Source: Salpingoeca rosetta (lineage: Eukaryota > Opisthokonta > Choanoflagellata > Craspedida > Salpingoecidae). From it: 16,883 nt of DNA. Positions 8,275-16,883 of this stretch are shown one piece after another. The first letter of the stretch is position 1, and every line of letters begins with the position of its first letter. The translations under genes were made by a program, and so were the position numbers. Location: assembly GCF_000188695.1 (NCBI RefSeq), contig NW_004754920.1:589219-606101 (forward strand), in the 5' to 3' direction. The notes under the pieces are model-generated. The model did not search any database and had not been told where the DNA came from. It saw only the letters and a list, made by a program, of their open reading frames with translations.

Positions 8275-10673
8275 GGCGCTGGTCGGTTGTCTTGATCAAG
8301 GAGGTTTGTATGGAGAATGCGTACAAGATTGCCGAGAGCGACGCTGCGATCGAGGGATCGGATGGGAAATGAAGCCGCTGCGATGCCGCGGTCGGGTTGG
8401 AACAAGAAACTTGAAGTCTTGAGCTATGAGAATGCGGCGGCTGTATGGCGAGGGGGCGCTTTTCTTGGTTGGTGGGTCGGGAAGGAAGGAGGAACGGTTG
8501 TCAATGCAAGCGAGGTGGGGCCGCGGGACGTGGGGCGGGGGCGGGCTCTTGAGTGGTGTTGGGGTGAAGGTTGGAAAATGAACACTTTCATCAGAGCGAG
8601 TGCAGATGGCGTAATGGCAGAGGTGCTGCTGTTTCCAGTGCCACAGCGCGTGGCAGTGTCGGTTGAGGCGAGTTTGTGTGGCTTTTGTTGTAGCAGCCGG
8701 TTGGTAGTGACGGCGACTGCAAAGTCTCAAACCTGCATGCCACACTTGCTCATGCCGTTGTCAGTGGCGACACAAAGAGAAGACGAGTGTAATGGGGTCC
8801 GTCCGGGTTGTGAGGGATGCGGCATACCGCCATTTCAAGACGCTTTTAATCAGAGACATCACCGGAGCCGCAACCAACCAATCAACCACAGAGATGGTGG
8901 GAGCAACGCGCTGAAAAGGTGACGAGAAGAGCAATGGGGCTCGCATGCGATGGAAGAAAGAGGCACAAAGCGTCTCGTGTGCACAACAAATGGAACAAAC
9001 AGTTGTTTGGCTGTCCTTGTTGGCGTTGCTTGCGTGTGTCTGTTCCTTGCGCGTTGCCATCGCAGACGGCACCATCCCAACTCCAGCGCGGCCAGCAGGA
9101 CGGCGTCAGCGCAACCTTCGTCCCTTTGCGAGCATCCAAAACGAAAACGGTTTCGGAAGAACTACTGAAATCATTTGTAAAATTTCGGCAACATCAGGCT
9201 GGTTGCTTGCAGGCAGCCGGACGAAGCTTGGCTGACGAAGAAGAAGGTGTCAGCCTCAAGGTGATGGCGACGAGGGGCTTGTGGGGGGCTTGCTTGCTTG
9301 CAGGGGCTTTGTGTGCGCATGGCAACGTGACGCTGGGGGGGGGGGCGAGCCCACGTTGCTCCTGTCACTTCGAGAAAGCAAGCGCAGCTGGGTTGAGTGC
9401 GCGAGCGCTGGGTTGAGTTTGAGTTGAGTTCAAGGGGTCGGGTGTGCTGTTGAGGAGTCGTGTTGGCTTGTTGGTGCCACTGCTGCTGCTGGCTGGCGGT
9501 TGTTTGGACGGGACAAACCCTTGCTCACTCAGACCACGACCGAACGGGTGAGGGAGGGAAAGGAAGAAAGAAAAGGCTGACATGACGAAGACAAGGGTAG
9601 ATGAGCGCATGTGCAACAGACAGATGTGGCAAGGTGCAAGGTCGGAAGTGCCTCTCTTGCTTGCCTGTTTGTGCTTGTGTTGCTGTGGCTGTTGTTGACG
9701 TTGACAGCTGCGAGGAGCGAGTAAGCGAGCAAGTGCCAGGGTTTGTCGCGCCCGCAACACGTCAGCCTGACGTTTGTCGTTGCTCTTCCCGACCAAACAC
9801 ACGACCACACACACACACACAGAAGCACAGAGCAAGAGAGCAGAAGCCTCGAAGCTGACCAGAGAGTTGTGTGCGCGTGCGGTTGTTGTTTTGAAAAACC
9901 TAACCTGGAAGATAGGAATGAGCTGAAGGGAGCAAGCATGGCAAAGGTGTCACACACGTACGCGTGCCTTCTGTCGTCACTGCTGGTCTGCTGGTTGGCG
10001 GGTCGTTGACGTCACCCCGCTTCCCTTGGTGCGAGTTGGTCTGCAACGGATATCCCCCGTGCGCTGCTGGTCAGCTGGTCAGGTCAGGCAACAGTTGCTC
10101 GACGATTGTAGGATTGTGCGTGTGCGTGTATGTGCATGTGTGTGTATGTGTGCGTGTGTGTGTGGGGCAGCAGGGCGGTGTTGGTACAGGTTAGATGCTT
10201 CACAGGTTTACTGAGAACAAACAGAGAGCATGAGACGTAAAGTCAAGAGCAAATGCAAGCGAAGCAGTAGTGAATGAGAGCCAACCCTCTGAGGGCGTTG
10301 TCAACACCAGCATCAAACCAAAGACAGCGAGCATGCACGAAATTATGAGAAGAGGAAGCATATGCGCACACGCGCGCGCGTACAAGCACAAACACAACCA
10401 CACACAAGCACACACACATGCACACCAAACACTTGCAGTGTCTTCATCAGCTTTCAGCAGGGACACATCCACATGCACGCACACGTGCAACAACTGACTG
10501 CACCGCAGCCAGCGTAGTCACCACCCGCCGTGTCACCACAGCTCCATGTCAGTAAAGCAAACGAAAAAGACGAAAAAAAAAAAAAACAGAAAGCAGAAAG
10601 TAGGAGGGTGTGTCCCGGTGAAGCAAACGGCGCAGACAAGCACGACGTCTGTACGGTGCTCGAGTGAGCAGAG
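8275..10673. other. Intergenic region between sGC A start and sGC B stop
   Basis: About 2.4 kb with no recognisable protein family on either strand. It should hold the promoter and 5' UTR of sGC A (right of 8274) and the 3' UTR of sGC B (left of 10674). Present are a repeated GCTGGGTTGAGT at about 9388 and 9407, a poly-G run near 9337-9345, a GT-rich patch at 10117-10164, a poly(A) run near 10573-10586, and the weak small ORF described separately. Open frames here use codons unlike those of the real exons. Confidence 0.55.
8990..9235 (+). CDS. Weak candidate: 81-residue secreted peptide precursor
   Basis: From the ATG at 8990 the frame gives a typical signal-peptide profile: MEQTVVW, an 11-residue hydrophobic core rich in Leu/Ala, and VAIA before Asp as a possible cleavage site. 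A short basic, Pro-rich mature part contains GRRQRNLRPF. There is an in-frame upstream ATG at 8945. I do not recognise the protein. No intron, UTR or conservation evidence supports it, and open frames of this length occur by chance in GC-rich DNA. It lies between the two cyclase genes, on the opposite strand. Confidence 0.15.
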   Translation: MEQTVVWLSLLALLACVCSLRVAIADGTIPTPARPAGRRQRNLRPFASIQNENGFGRTTEIICKISATSGWLLAGSRTKLG

Positions 10674-13014
10674 TCAGACCATGTATGACGCCTTGCGCTG
10701 GAGGGCCCTACGGTTGCGCAGCGATGTCGCACAAGTGGAAACTTCGGCAAGCCGGTCATCAACAGTTTCGCGCGCAGCAGTCATTTTCAGCAGGTGCGGG
10801 GCAATGTCCTCCATCTTGTTCTGCGACGGCATGAGGGGCTCCATGCACTCGTCGTCCAGAGCACCGAGCAGCAGGAAGGTCTTCATGTGGCCCTTGCCCT
10901 TGATGTCAATGTGCCCGCGCGGCACAATCTCAAACTCGTGATCTGTCGGCAGCGCCTGCGTGAAGCGGTATGTCGCCTGGATACACCCGGGCAGCCCGTT
11001 GCTCTCCATGCGCGAGGCGACGTTCACCGTGTCGCCAAACAGGCAGTAGCGTGGGCGCGCACGGCCAACAACGCCGGCCATCAGTGGACCAGAGTGCAGC
11101 CCAACGCGGATGCGAATCGGCTCGCCGTCAAGCGGCGACTTGACGGTCTCAGCCGTGCGCACCATGTCGATGGCAAGACGGGCAATGCGTACGGCGTGGT
11201 CCTCGCACTCCTCCGGGCAGCCTGCAGCCACCATGTACGCGTCGCCAATTGTCTCCACCTTGTAGCAGCCGTGCTTGTCGGCAAGGTCGTCAAACTTCAC
11301 AAACAGATGGTGCAGCATCTTCATGATCTGTGCGTGTGCATGAATGCGTGCGTGTGTATGCGAGGGAATCGTTGTGTGAGTTGCTTGGCAGGCGGGTGAT
11401 ATGATATGGTGGGCAGGAGGAAGCGAACACGCATGGACGGAAGGGGAATGGAAGGGTGGGTGGTTTGACCGACAAAGGCAGAAAAGTACACAGACGCACA
11501 CACACACACACACACATACACAGACGCACACACACACACACATACACAGACACACACACACACACACGCAGACACACACACACACAGACACACACCTCGG
11601 TGGCTGGGACTTCGGAGGAGATGTTGGTGAAGCCCGCAATGTCGCAGAACAGCACAGTCACCTAACAGGGCAAAGAAGAAGCGTGAGCGTGCACTCGTGT
11701 GTGCCTGCAGGCAACCCACATCGCACCACATCACACGCACATTTGCTTGCATGCAAGGAAACAAAAACGCCCGCCACTGAAAAAGACCACGGCAGCACAA
11801 CACTTACGTGCTTGTAGTGTTCGGCTGGTGGAATCTCCCCGCGCGCCAGTGAGCTCGCAACAACCTGTGTCATGGAATGGAAGGGGAAAGACAAAGCGAT
11901 GCAGTTGTGAGCAGGCAGTGCGAGTTTAGCTGCTAATGCACACACACACAAACACACACACACACACACACACACACAACAAACGCACACACGCACACAC
12001 ACACACGCACACACACACGCACACACACACAACCACACGTACCGGGGGGAGGATGCTGTGGAGGAGGGCATCAATCTGCTCCTTCTTCTGCTGCACCTCC
12101 AGCATCGAGTGGTCGAGTTCAGCCATGCGCTTGTCGACTTCGTTGGTGTTCTTGGCAGAGGCAGACTGATACATGGCGCCATACAGGAACTCGCGTCCGT
12201 GGCTGTGCAGAGGCAGCTCGGTGAGGTTGATGCCCTGTGCCTCCATCTCCTCCAGGGAGTGGAGGGCCGGGACGCCGACGAAGAGCAGCAGGTCGGACTC
12301 CTCGTGGTACGTGATCTGCCCGTGCAGCTTGATGTTGTCCACCTTGCTTGTGAGCCGGGCTGCACGCAGCAGCATGTCAGCCGAGGAGCGCTTTGATGAC
12401 GTGTTGGAGCTGAAGGACGACGATGTGCCCGAGAAGGGGCAGCCTGTTGACGACTCGCTGCCACGCGCGCCAGAGGGGTCCGTCACTTGCAGTTGGGGAA
12501 GATGGTGCGTCAGCGTCACCACGCTCTCATCGACTGTTACCTCGTGCGTCAGGTGCTTGGCGTCGACGGAGAGAAGAATGGGCGCACCCTGCACTTGCAG
12601 CATGTCGTCAAACTTGAGACGCATGCTTGATGGCCGCACGACCTTGAACACTTGCCAGGCCTGCGCGCCAATCTGCTTCCTCTTCAGGCGAGAGGCAAGG
12701 TGTTTGCCAAGCGACGCGATCTTCATGTCGCGATCAAAGGCCACGTGCCATGGGAAGAGGTCATTCGTGAGGCTGGGTGGCATGGCCACCGTGCACTGTT
12801 TCTTCGCCTCCTCATCCTCTTTGCGCTTGGTGCCGTAGCCCCTGTGACATCATGTGTGTGAGACAGAAGAAATGATCTACGTGAGGAATTACTCGTGTGA
12901 CATGTTGCCCGTGCGGTTGGGCACGGTTGTGCAAGCACAACGGATGAAGAGGTAGGCAGGCAGGCAGACCCACATGCACACGAACACACACACACGCACA
13001 CACAGACACACACG

Positions 13015-13080
<66 letters not shown>

Positions 13081-13629
13081 TGCACATAACAGCTTACTTC
13101 TCGTCCATGAAGACGTGGAAGACATCGTGGCTGTTGCCGTCGTCCTTCTTCACACGGTGGTGCATGGAAAGCTCCAAGTCAAACAGTTGCCGAGCACATG
13201 CTTCGAGGGCGCCCATCATGAAGTTGGAGAGGCCGGCGTTGCTGCTGTAGTAGTGGATGGAGAGGGAGCCATCATCGTTGCGGACGGGCCGCACAGAGGG
13301 CGCGCGCATCTTGGGGAAGGAAGGGAGGAACGACTCGTGGAGGCTGTCCAGGTTGCCGAGCATGGTGTAGAAGTCATCGCCGAGGGTGCGGAGGGCGTCA
13401 CCGTAGCCGCTCTCCAGAAGACCGAAGAGGAAGCAGCGCCCAGCGTGATACTTGCAGTCCTCGATTGTGTGCCCCGTGACCTTGGCGATGGCTCCGAGAA
13501 AGGCGGTTGTCTGCTCGTCGGTGTAGAAGCGAAAGAAGTCGTCAGCACTGCCAGCAAAGTTGACCTCGGCCAGCACCATCGTCATCAAGGTTTCACCATC
13601 TGGAAGGGACTGCACCCAAGCGGCGAGGG

Positions 13630-13717
<88 letters not shown>

Positions 13718-13876
13718 CATATGCGATAAGAAACGACATTCAATCAAACCAGGCAAGTCATTGGTTGCTTGCTTGCAGCGTGGCGCTCTTATCACGCACA
13801 CAAGCAGACACGCGCAAATGCACAGACACGCGCAGGCACACGTAGATTGCCTGACCTTGTGGAGGGTTCCATACAT
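10674..13876 (-). CDS. Soluble guanylate cyclase B, tandem paralogue of A
   Basis: Coding exons in transcript order: 13876-13856, 13630-13098, 12841-12043, 11864-11808, 11661-11596, 11327-10674; 709 residues in frame throughout. It begins MYGTLHK, encoded by a 7-codon exon exactly as in paralogue A. H-NOX holds His105 in LDSLHESF, and YYSSN replaces YxSxR. HNOBA is about residues 205-400 with a serine-rich insert different from A's. The cyclase part from the VTVLF exon to about residue 641 is identical in protein sequence to A: Asp477 and Asp521 for metal, Glu517 and Cys587 for guanine, Asn594 and Arg598. The C-terminal tail diverges but again ends QRKASYMV. One intron of A (7678-7881) is absent here, the sequence reading straight through AIAKVTG. 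Predicted role: cytosolic NO-responsive cGMP synthesis, alone or paired with A. The gene is about 2.4 kb upstream of A and head-to-tail with it. Confidence 0.93.
10864..11880. repeat. Partner copy of the segment at 4884-5880
   Basis: Second copy of the shared block, in sGC B, offset by 5980 bases over the catalytic exon. On the far side, differences begin to appear at about 11818 (the EY/HY codons). Confidence 0.85.
11489..11595. repeat. CA repeat in sGC B intron 11328-11595
   Basis: Counterpart of the repeat at 5517-5596. It is longer and interrupted by ATACACAGACG, showing independent repeat evolution inside an otherwise near-identical segment. Confidence 0.9.
11939..12037. repeat. CA repeat in sGC B intron 11865-12042
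   Basis: Same position as the 5940-6066 repeat of paralogue A but more interrupted (AACAAACGC, ACGC). Again it lies next to the donor GTACGTGTGG in the gene's sense. Confidence 0.9.
12974..13079. repeat. CA repeat in sGC B intron 12842-13097
   Basis: Near-perfect CA from about 13018 to 13078, placed close after the donor GTAAGCTG in the gene's sense. Confidence 0.9.
13632..13715. repeat. (GT)n abutting the first acceptor of sGC B
   Basis: About 42 GT copies on plus, so (CA)n in the transcript, which ends exactly at the CAG acceptor of the second coding exon (13630). It has the opposite orientation to most other repeats in this gene. Confidence 0.9.
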
Positions 13877-14608
13877 GTTGGAAGAAAGTCGCCGAGTTGT
13901 CGAGTTGGATTTGTGGGATTCGGCTCTGCTTGTAGCTTGTGTTGAATGAATCTGAGAATGTGCTCAAATGGCTGTGATGCGATTGGGGGTTTCGATGTGT
14001 GCGGAAGTCGGTTGGTTGGTGGCGGGCGTGTGCCGCTCTCCTCGGTTTTGTTGCTTGGGTGTTGCTTGAGGCCGTCAAGAAGAGAGGTAGCTTGCTGCCT
14101 TGATGGTGTTTAGGGTCTCGGTCGGTTGGTAAGTGGGGAAATGAGCCAAGGGCACGCGTGCATACAGCAGCTGCACGCCATGGTGACTGAGCGATGTCGT
14201 GTGTGAACATCGAGGAAGAGAAGGCGGTGGAAGAGAGCGATGGCGCTCGAGGGACGCCTGCCACCTAAATCAACCAACACAACGCCAAAACAAAGCGTGC
14301 AGCACGCGGCGGCGCAGGATGTCAAACAAGAACGGCTGCGCGGCGGCGTGTGTGGGGATGTGTGACATGTGACGGCGCGTTGGGGGATTCGTCAAGTAAG
14401 CGTTCCTGCTTGCTTGTGTGTGCCCTTCACCCAAGCACTGTCGCCAACCAAAGCGACATGCACCCCAACCCGCCAGCACGCAAGCACTCGGCCACTGGTC
14501 AGTCGCTTGCGTCATCGTGGAGCTTGGGTGTTTGTCAGGGCGAAAATCATTTAATGTTTTGCATAAATTGTCTGACAAGGGCAGGTTTTCGCTGACCAAG
14601 CGATGGCG
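13877..14608. other. Spacer: sGC B 5' flank and FPGT 3' flank
   Basis: No gene was recognised. It should contain the sGC B promoter and 5' UTR and, at its right end, the FPGT 3' UTR. The sequence just upstream of the sGC B start shows no obvious similarity to that upstream of sGC A. Confidence 0.55.
14550..14555 (-). terminator. Candidate poly(A) signal of FPGT (ATTAAA)
   Basis: On the minus strand ATTAAA lies about 55 bases after the FPGT stop, a usual spacing, in a local AT-rich patch. ATTAAA is the commonest alternative hexamer in animals; its use here is inferred. Confidence 0.35.
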
Positions 14609-15956
14609 TCATGGGTTGTCACGTTGGTGGAAAGCGTTGGCAAACAGCGCGAGGCATGCTTGAATGGCCTTGTGATGCAAGACATCCGGCACGCACATGC
14701 GCGCTTGGAACACACCTCCGCCCGTACGTGGCGGCGACAGCGTGTCGAGACGCGCGAGTTGACGTAAGCGATGCGTGGCGTGAGTGGTTGGTGGTTGGTG
14801 TGGATGGAGGCAGTGACAGGCCGAGTGCGTGTTGTTGTTGTTGGTGGTGGTGTTGTTGGTGTTGGTGGTGGTGGTGGAGGTGGGTGTTCGGGGAAACAGT
14901 TGCGGAACAGCATTGCAAACATGACGACAGAGGCAGCACACGCGCGTGTACCTTCTGTGCTTGCGCTGGGTTCAGTGCCTCGGATGACGGCAATGGCACG
15001 CAGTGCTGCTTCAGCGGATTCCCCAACCGTCTGTGCTGCAACAAAGAATTTGGCCGTCCACAGGGTCACTTTCTCTCCCTGAGGGGGGGGGGGGGGGTTG
15101 ACGTCATGATTCTTGGAAATGAGAGATGGATGTCGGATGAATGATGACATGTCGCAAACAACAACGGTGCGATGATGACAACAGCACGTGCATTCAAACA
15201 AGAGGACTAGAGGCAGGGAAAGTGCAACGGAGCGCGCGCGCGCGTGTGTGCGCGTAACGGGATGTTGCGCACAGACAAGACAAGGACAGACAGACAAGAC
15301 ACACACACACATGTATGTGTAAATACATACATATATACACAGACACACAGACACACAGACACACATACGTACACACACACACACACGCAGACAGATACAC
15401 AGCCACACACACGTACCTGTTGTGCGGTGGGCCAGATGTCAGCCAGGGTGAGCCCCATGCGCTCGAGTGCAGTGGCGAGGGGAACGCCACAGACGCGAAG
15501 CGACTGCCCGGCCTCTTCCCTCACTGCACCATCCTTGAAACTCTCATCCACACCTGGCATTTGTGGTGTGTGTGTGTGTGCATGTGTGTATGTGTGTGTG
15601 CATGTGTGTGTGTGCGCGCGCAGCCAGAGTCAGGGATCAAGGCGAGCCATTGTGGGCGCGCACGCCGTTGTGGTTTGGGTAAGCGCAGAGTGTGAACATG
15701 GTCGAGTACGCACCAAGGAAGAGCGTGACGAAGGTGCCATCATCGAGAGCCGCGGTGTGCAGCAGGGTCCGGTCAGGTACTTGCACGGGCGTCTGGTGCC
15801 CGCCAAACAGGCAAAACAATGAGGTGAGTCATTCAGCACTCACGAAATCTGAGTCGTGTGATGTTAGCGGTCACAGTTGTCAACGTGTACAGACACAGAC
15901 ATATGTATATATACGCACACACACACACACACACAAACACAGATACACACACACAG

Positions 15957-15994
<38 letters not shown>

Positions 15995-16274
15995 GTAGAA
16001 GGAGAGAAGCGCCTTTGCAGTGGTCCTGAGGTGAACACAACACCACACGCGATGAAGGGGACATGTGTCACGTACGATTTGAGTGAAGACGTACAAACGG
16101 AGGCGTGTGAGTGAGTGATCGTGTGTGTGTATATATGTGCGTGTGTGCGTGTGCGTGAACGTGCGTTCAGTGGACAACTTCACAACAAGTGCAGGTCAAG
16201 CAGCGTGCTAGCCTCAGTGGCTCATGCGTGCGCACGTGTCAAAGTAAAAGGCGCTGTCCGTGTACACCTGTCAG

Positions 16275-16350
<76 letters not shown>

Positions 16351-16651
16351 AATCAAACGATAAGAAACACGACGGTGCGATGGTGAAAGGGCACATGTGA
16401 GAAGAACAACCCATGAAGAACACAGTGCAGTGTTACGTAATGTGAGTGTGATGTGACAGCCGTCCCCCTCCCCTCACAGTATGATGCGAGCTCAGGGAAA
16501 CAGGAGCGAACGAACCATGTTCGTTCCCGGAATCACGGCGCCTGTGCTGCGCATTCGATCCACCGATGGTTTGTGGAGGAAGCGCGAGCACGTGGCAAGC
16601 TGGCACAGTGGCGCACGCGTGGATTCTGGGGCTGCATCCTCTTCAGCCCCC

Positions 16652-16747
<96 letters not shown>

Positions 16748-16823
16748 GGAGCGGAAAAGAGGCGAGATGATCGCGCCTGTTCTCTGTCATCGTCTGATAG
16801 GACAAACACGCCGTGTGTTGTGC
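14609..16823 (-). CDS. FPGT: Fucose-1-phosphate guanylyltransferase (GDP-fucose pyrophosphorylase), 5' partial, middle region apparently missing
   Basis: Exons in transcript order: 16823 to about 16516 (or 16537), 16267-16236, 16025 to about 15991-15993, 15792-15714, 15553-15417, 15072-14952, 14715-14609 (stop). The first visible exon reads GTTHGVFVL, then a polyglutamine insert, then SRFLHKPSVDRM and STGAV, which I recognise as the vertebrate FPGT segment IGTTHGVFVL...RFLHKPS. Next are VYTDSAFYFD and TTAKALLSFYE. The following exon (TPVQVPDRTLLHTAALDDG) corresponds to a point some 150 residues further on in animal FPGT, so the nucleotide-sugar middle part is not found. The rest fits: FVTLFLGVDES, CGVPLATALERMGLTLADIW, VTLWTAKFF, and a C-terminal VPDVLHHKAIQACLAL. 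The enzyme joins GTP and L-fucose-1-phosphate to GDP-fucose in the cytosolic salvage route feeding fucosyltransferases. Family assignment is firm; the exact ends of the first and third exons and of the last acceptor are uncertain. Confidence 0.82.
14829..14885. repeat. GTT/GGT trinucleotide-rich tract in the last FPGT intron
   Basis: Mixed GTT, GGT and GGA triplets within intron 14716-14951. In the transcript it is an ACC/AAC-rich stretch. Confidence 0.75.
15083..15097. repeat. Poly-G run (poly-C in the transcript) at an FPGT acceptor
   Basis: Fifteen consecutive G on plus become the pyrimidine tract before CTCAGGGAG, the acceptor region of the exon starting at 15072. The exact run length may be unreliable in an assembly. 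Confidence 0.8.
15299..15408. repeat. CA/CAGA/ATAC repeat in FPGT intron 15073-15416
   Basis: CACACAGA and ATACATAC units adjoin the donor GTACGTGTGTG in the gene's sense, giving a GU-rich start of the intron. Confidence 0.8.
15915..15992. repeat. CA repeat at the FPGT gap
   Basis: The exon TTAKALLSFYE runs straight into this tract (in sense: GAGTGTGTGTG). The missing middle of FPGT should lie on this side, so the repeat is where sequence may have been deleted or collapsed. Confidence 0.85.
16276..16347. repeat. (CA)36 in an FPGT intron
   Basis: A pure dinucleotide tract whose left edge lies nine bases from the exon start at 16267. In sense it is (GU)n followed by GGCTGACAG, the acceptor. 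Confidence 0.9.
16508..16526. repeat. Perfect inverted repeat, 8-bp arms with 3-base spacer
   Basis: GAACGAAC, CAT, GTTCGTTC. It overlaps the possible donor (GTTCGT on minus) of the polyglutamine exon of FPGT. Confidence 0.7.
16651..16746 (-). repeat. Coding (CAA)31-CAG polyglutamine tract in FPGT
   Basis: Thirty-one CAA codons and a final CAG encode 32 glutamines in the exon between GVFVL and FLHKPS. The frame is fixed by the family motifs on both sides, so Gln is the real reading, not Asn, Thr or the plus-strand alternatives. Confidence 0.85.
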
Positions 16824-16883
16824 CTGGCGGAATGCGTGCGTGCGCGCGCGTGTTAGGGCTGTGCTGCTGATTCGATGGCACTA

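Noticed and set aside
8317..8922. 201-codon open frame on plus, divergent from the sGC A start
   Set aside because: It has no recognisable domain, uses GGG, TTG and AGA-type codons unlike the real exons, begins in the likely 5' UTR/promoter of sGC A, and has no splice-supported extension. A chance frame in GC-rich DNA is more likely.
15299..15408. Regularly spaced CACACAGA units as a CRISPR-like array
   Set aside because: The units are degenerate microsatellite variants with no unique spacers, in a eukaryotic intron.
15630..15839. RTLLHTAAL as an ankyrin repeat
   Set aside because: The first impression was ankyrin-like, but the continuation (FVTLFLGVDES, GVPLATALERMGLTLADIW, LWTAKFF) fits FPGT along several exons.
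16545..16565. GCATTCGATCCACC, like a tRNA B box
   Set aside because: It lies in the FPGT exon (sequence around the VDRM codons), and no A box or cloverleaf was found.
10674..16823. FPGT, sGC B and sGC A as one co-transcribed unit
   Set aside because: They share a strand, but spacers of 0.7 and 2.4 kb, separate starts and many spliceosomal introns give no support for a polycistron.
16533..16870. Poly-Asn, poly-Val, poly-Leu or poly-Cys readings of the GTT/AAC tract
   Set aside because: Only the minus-strand Gln frame joins the FPGT motifs GTTHGVFVL and FLHKPS on the two sides.

Overview
The window looks like nuclear DNA from a GC-rich, intron-dense unicellular eukaryote, most probably a choanoflagellate of the Salpingoeca type. 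The reasons are spliceosomal GT-AG introns at almost every exon edge, long CA/GT microsatellites in most introns, animal-type soluble guanylate cyclases (H-NOX, HNOBA and cyclase domains in one chain), an animal-type fucose-1-phosphate guanylyltransferase, and an intron-rich copy of a mainly bacterial sugar-acid dehydratase family. The organism is an inference. The gene families are read directly from the translated exons, and exon edges were placed by hand from splice sites, phase and family alignment recalled from memory.

Layout. (1) 74-4032, plus strand: the 3' part (12 exons, 574 residues) of a UxaA-family hydrolase (altronate/galactarate dehydratase superfamily) with two modules; its 5' end lies left of the window. 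(2) 4033-4693: short spacer between convergent genes. (3) 8274-4694, minus strand: soluble guanylate cyclase A, 7 coding exons, 720 residues. (4) 8275-10673: about 2.4 kb with no convincing gene and one weak candidate for a small secreted protein. (5) 13876-10674, minus strand: soluble guanylate cyclase B, 6 coding exons, 709 residues, a tandem paralogue of A. (6) 13877-14608: spacer. (7) 16823-14609, minus strand: FPGT (GDP-fucose pyrophosphorylase); its 5' end lies right of the window. It carries a 32-residue polyglutamine tract and appears to lack its middle region.

How they relate. The two cyclases should make cGMP, probably in response to NO. Both keep the heme-ligand histidine at residue 105 and the complete cyclase residue set, but both replace the arginine of the H-NOX YxSxR motif with asparagine. 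Their identity is patchy: the catalytic domain and even a neighbouring intron are almost identical while linker and tails have diverged, which points to gene conversion after duplication. FPGT (fucose salvage to GDP-fucose) and the dehydratase (sugar-acid metabolism) are metabolic neighbours with no evident link to NO signalling.
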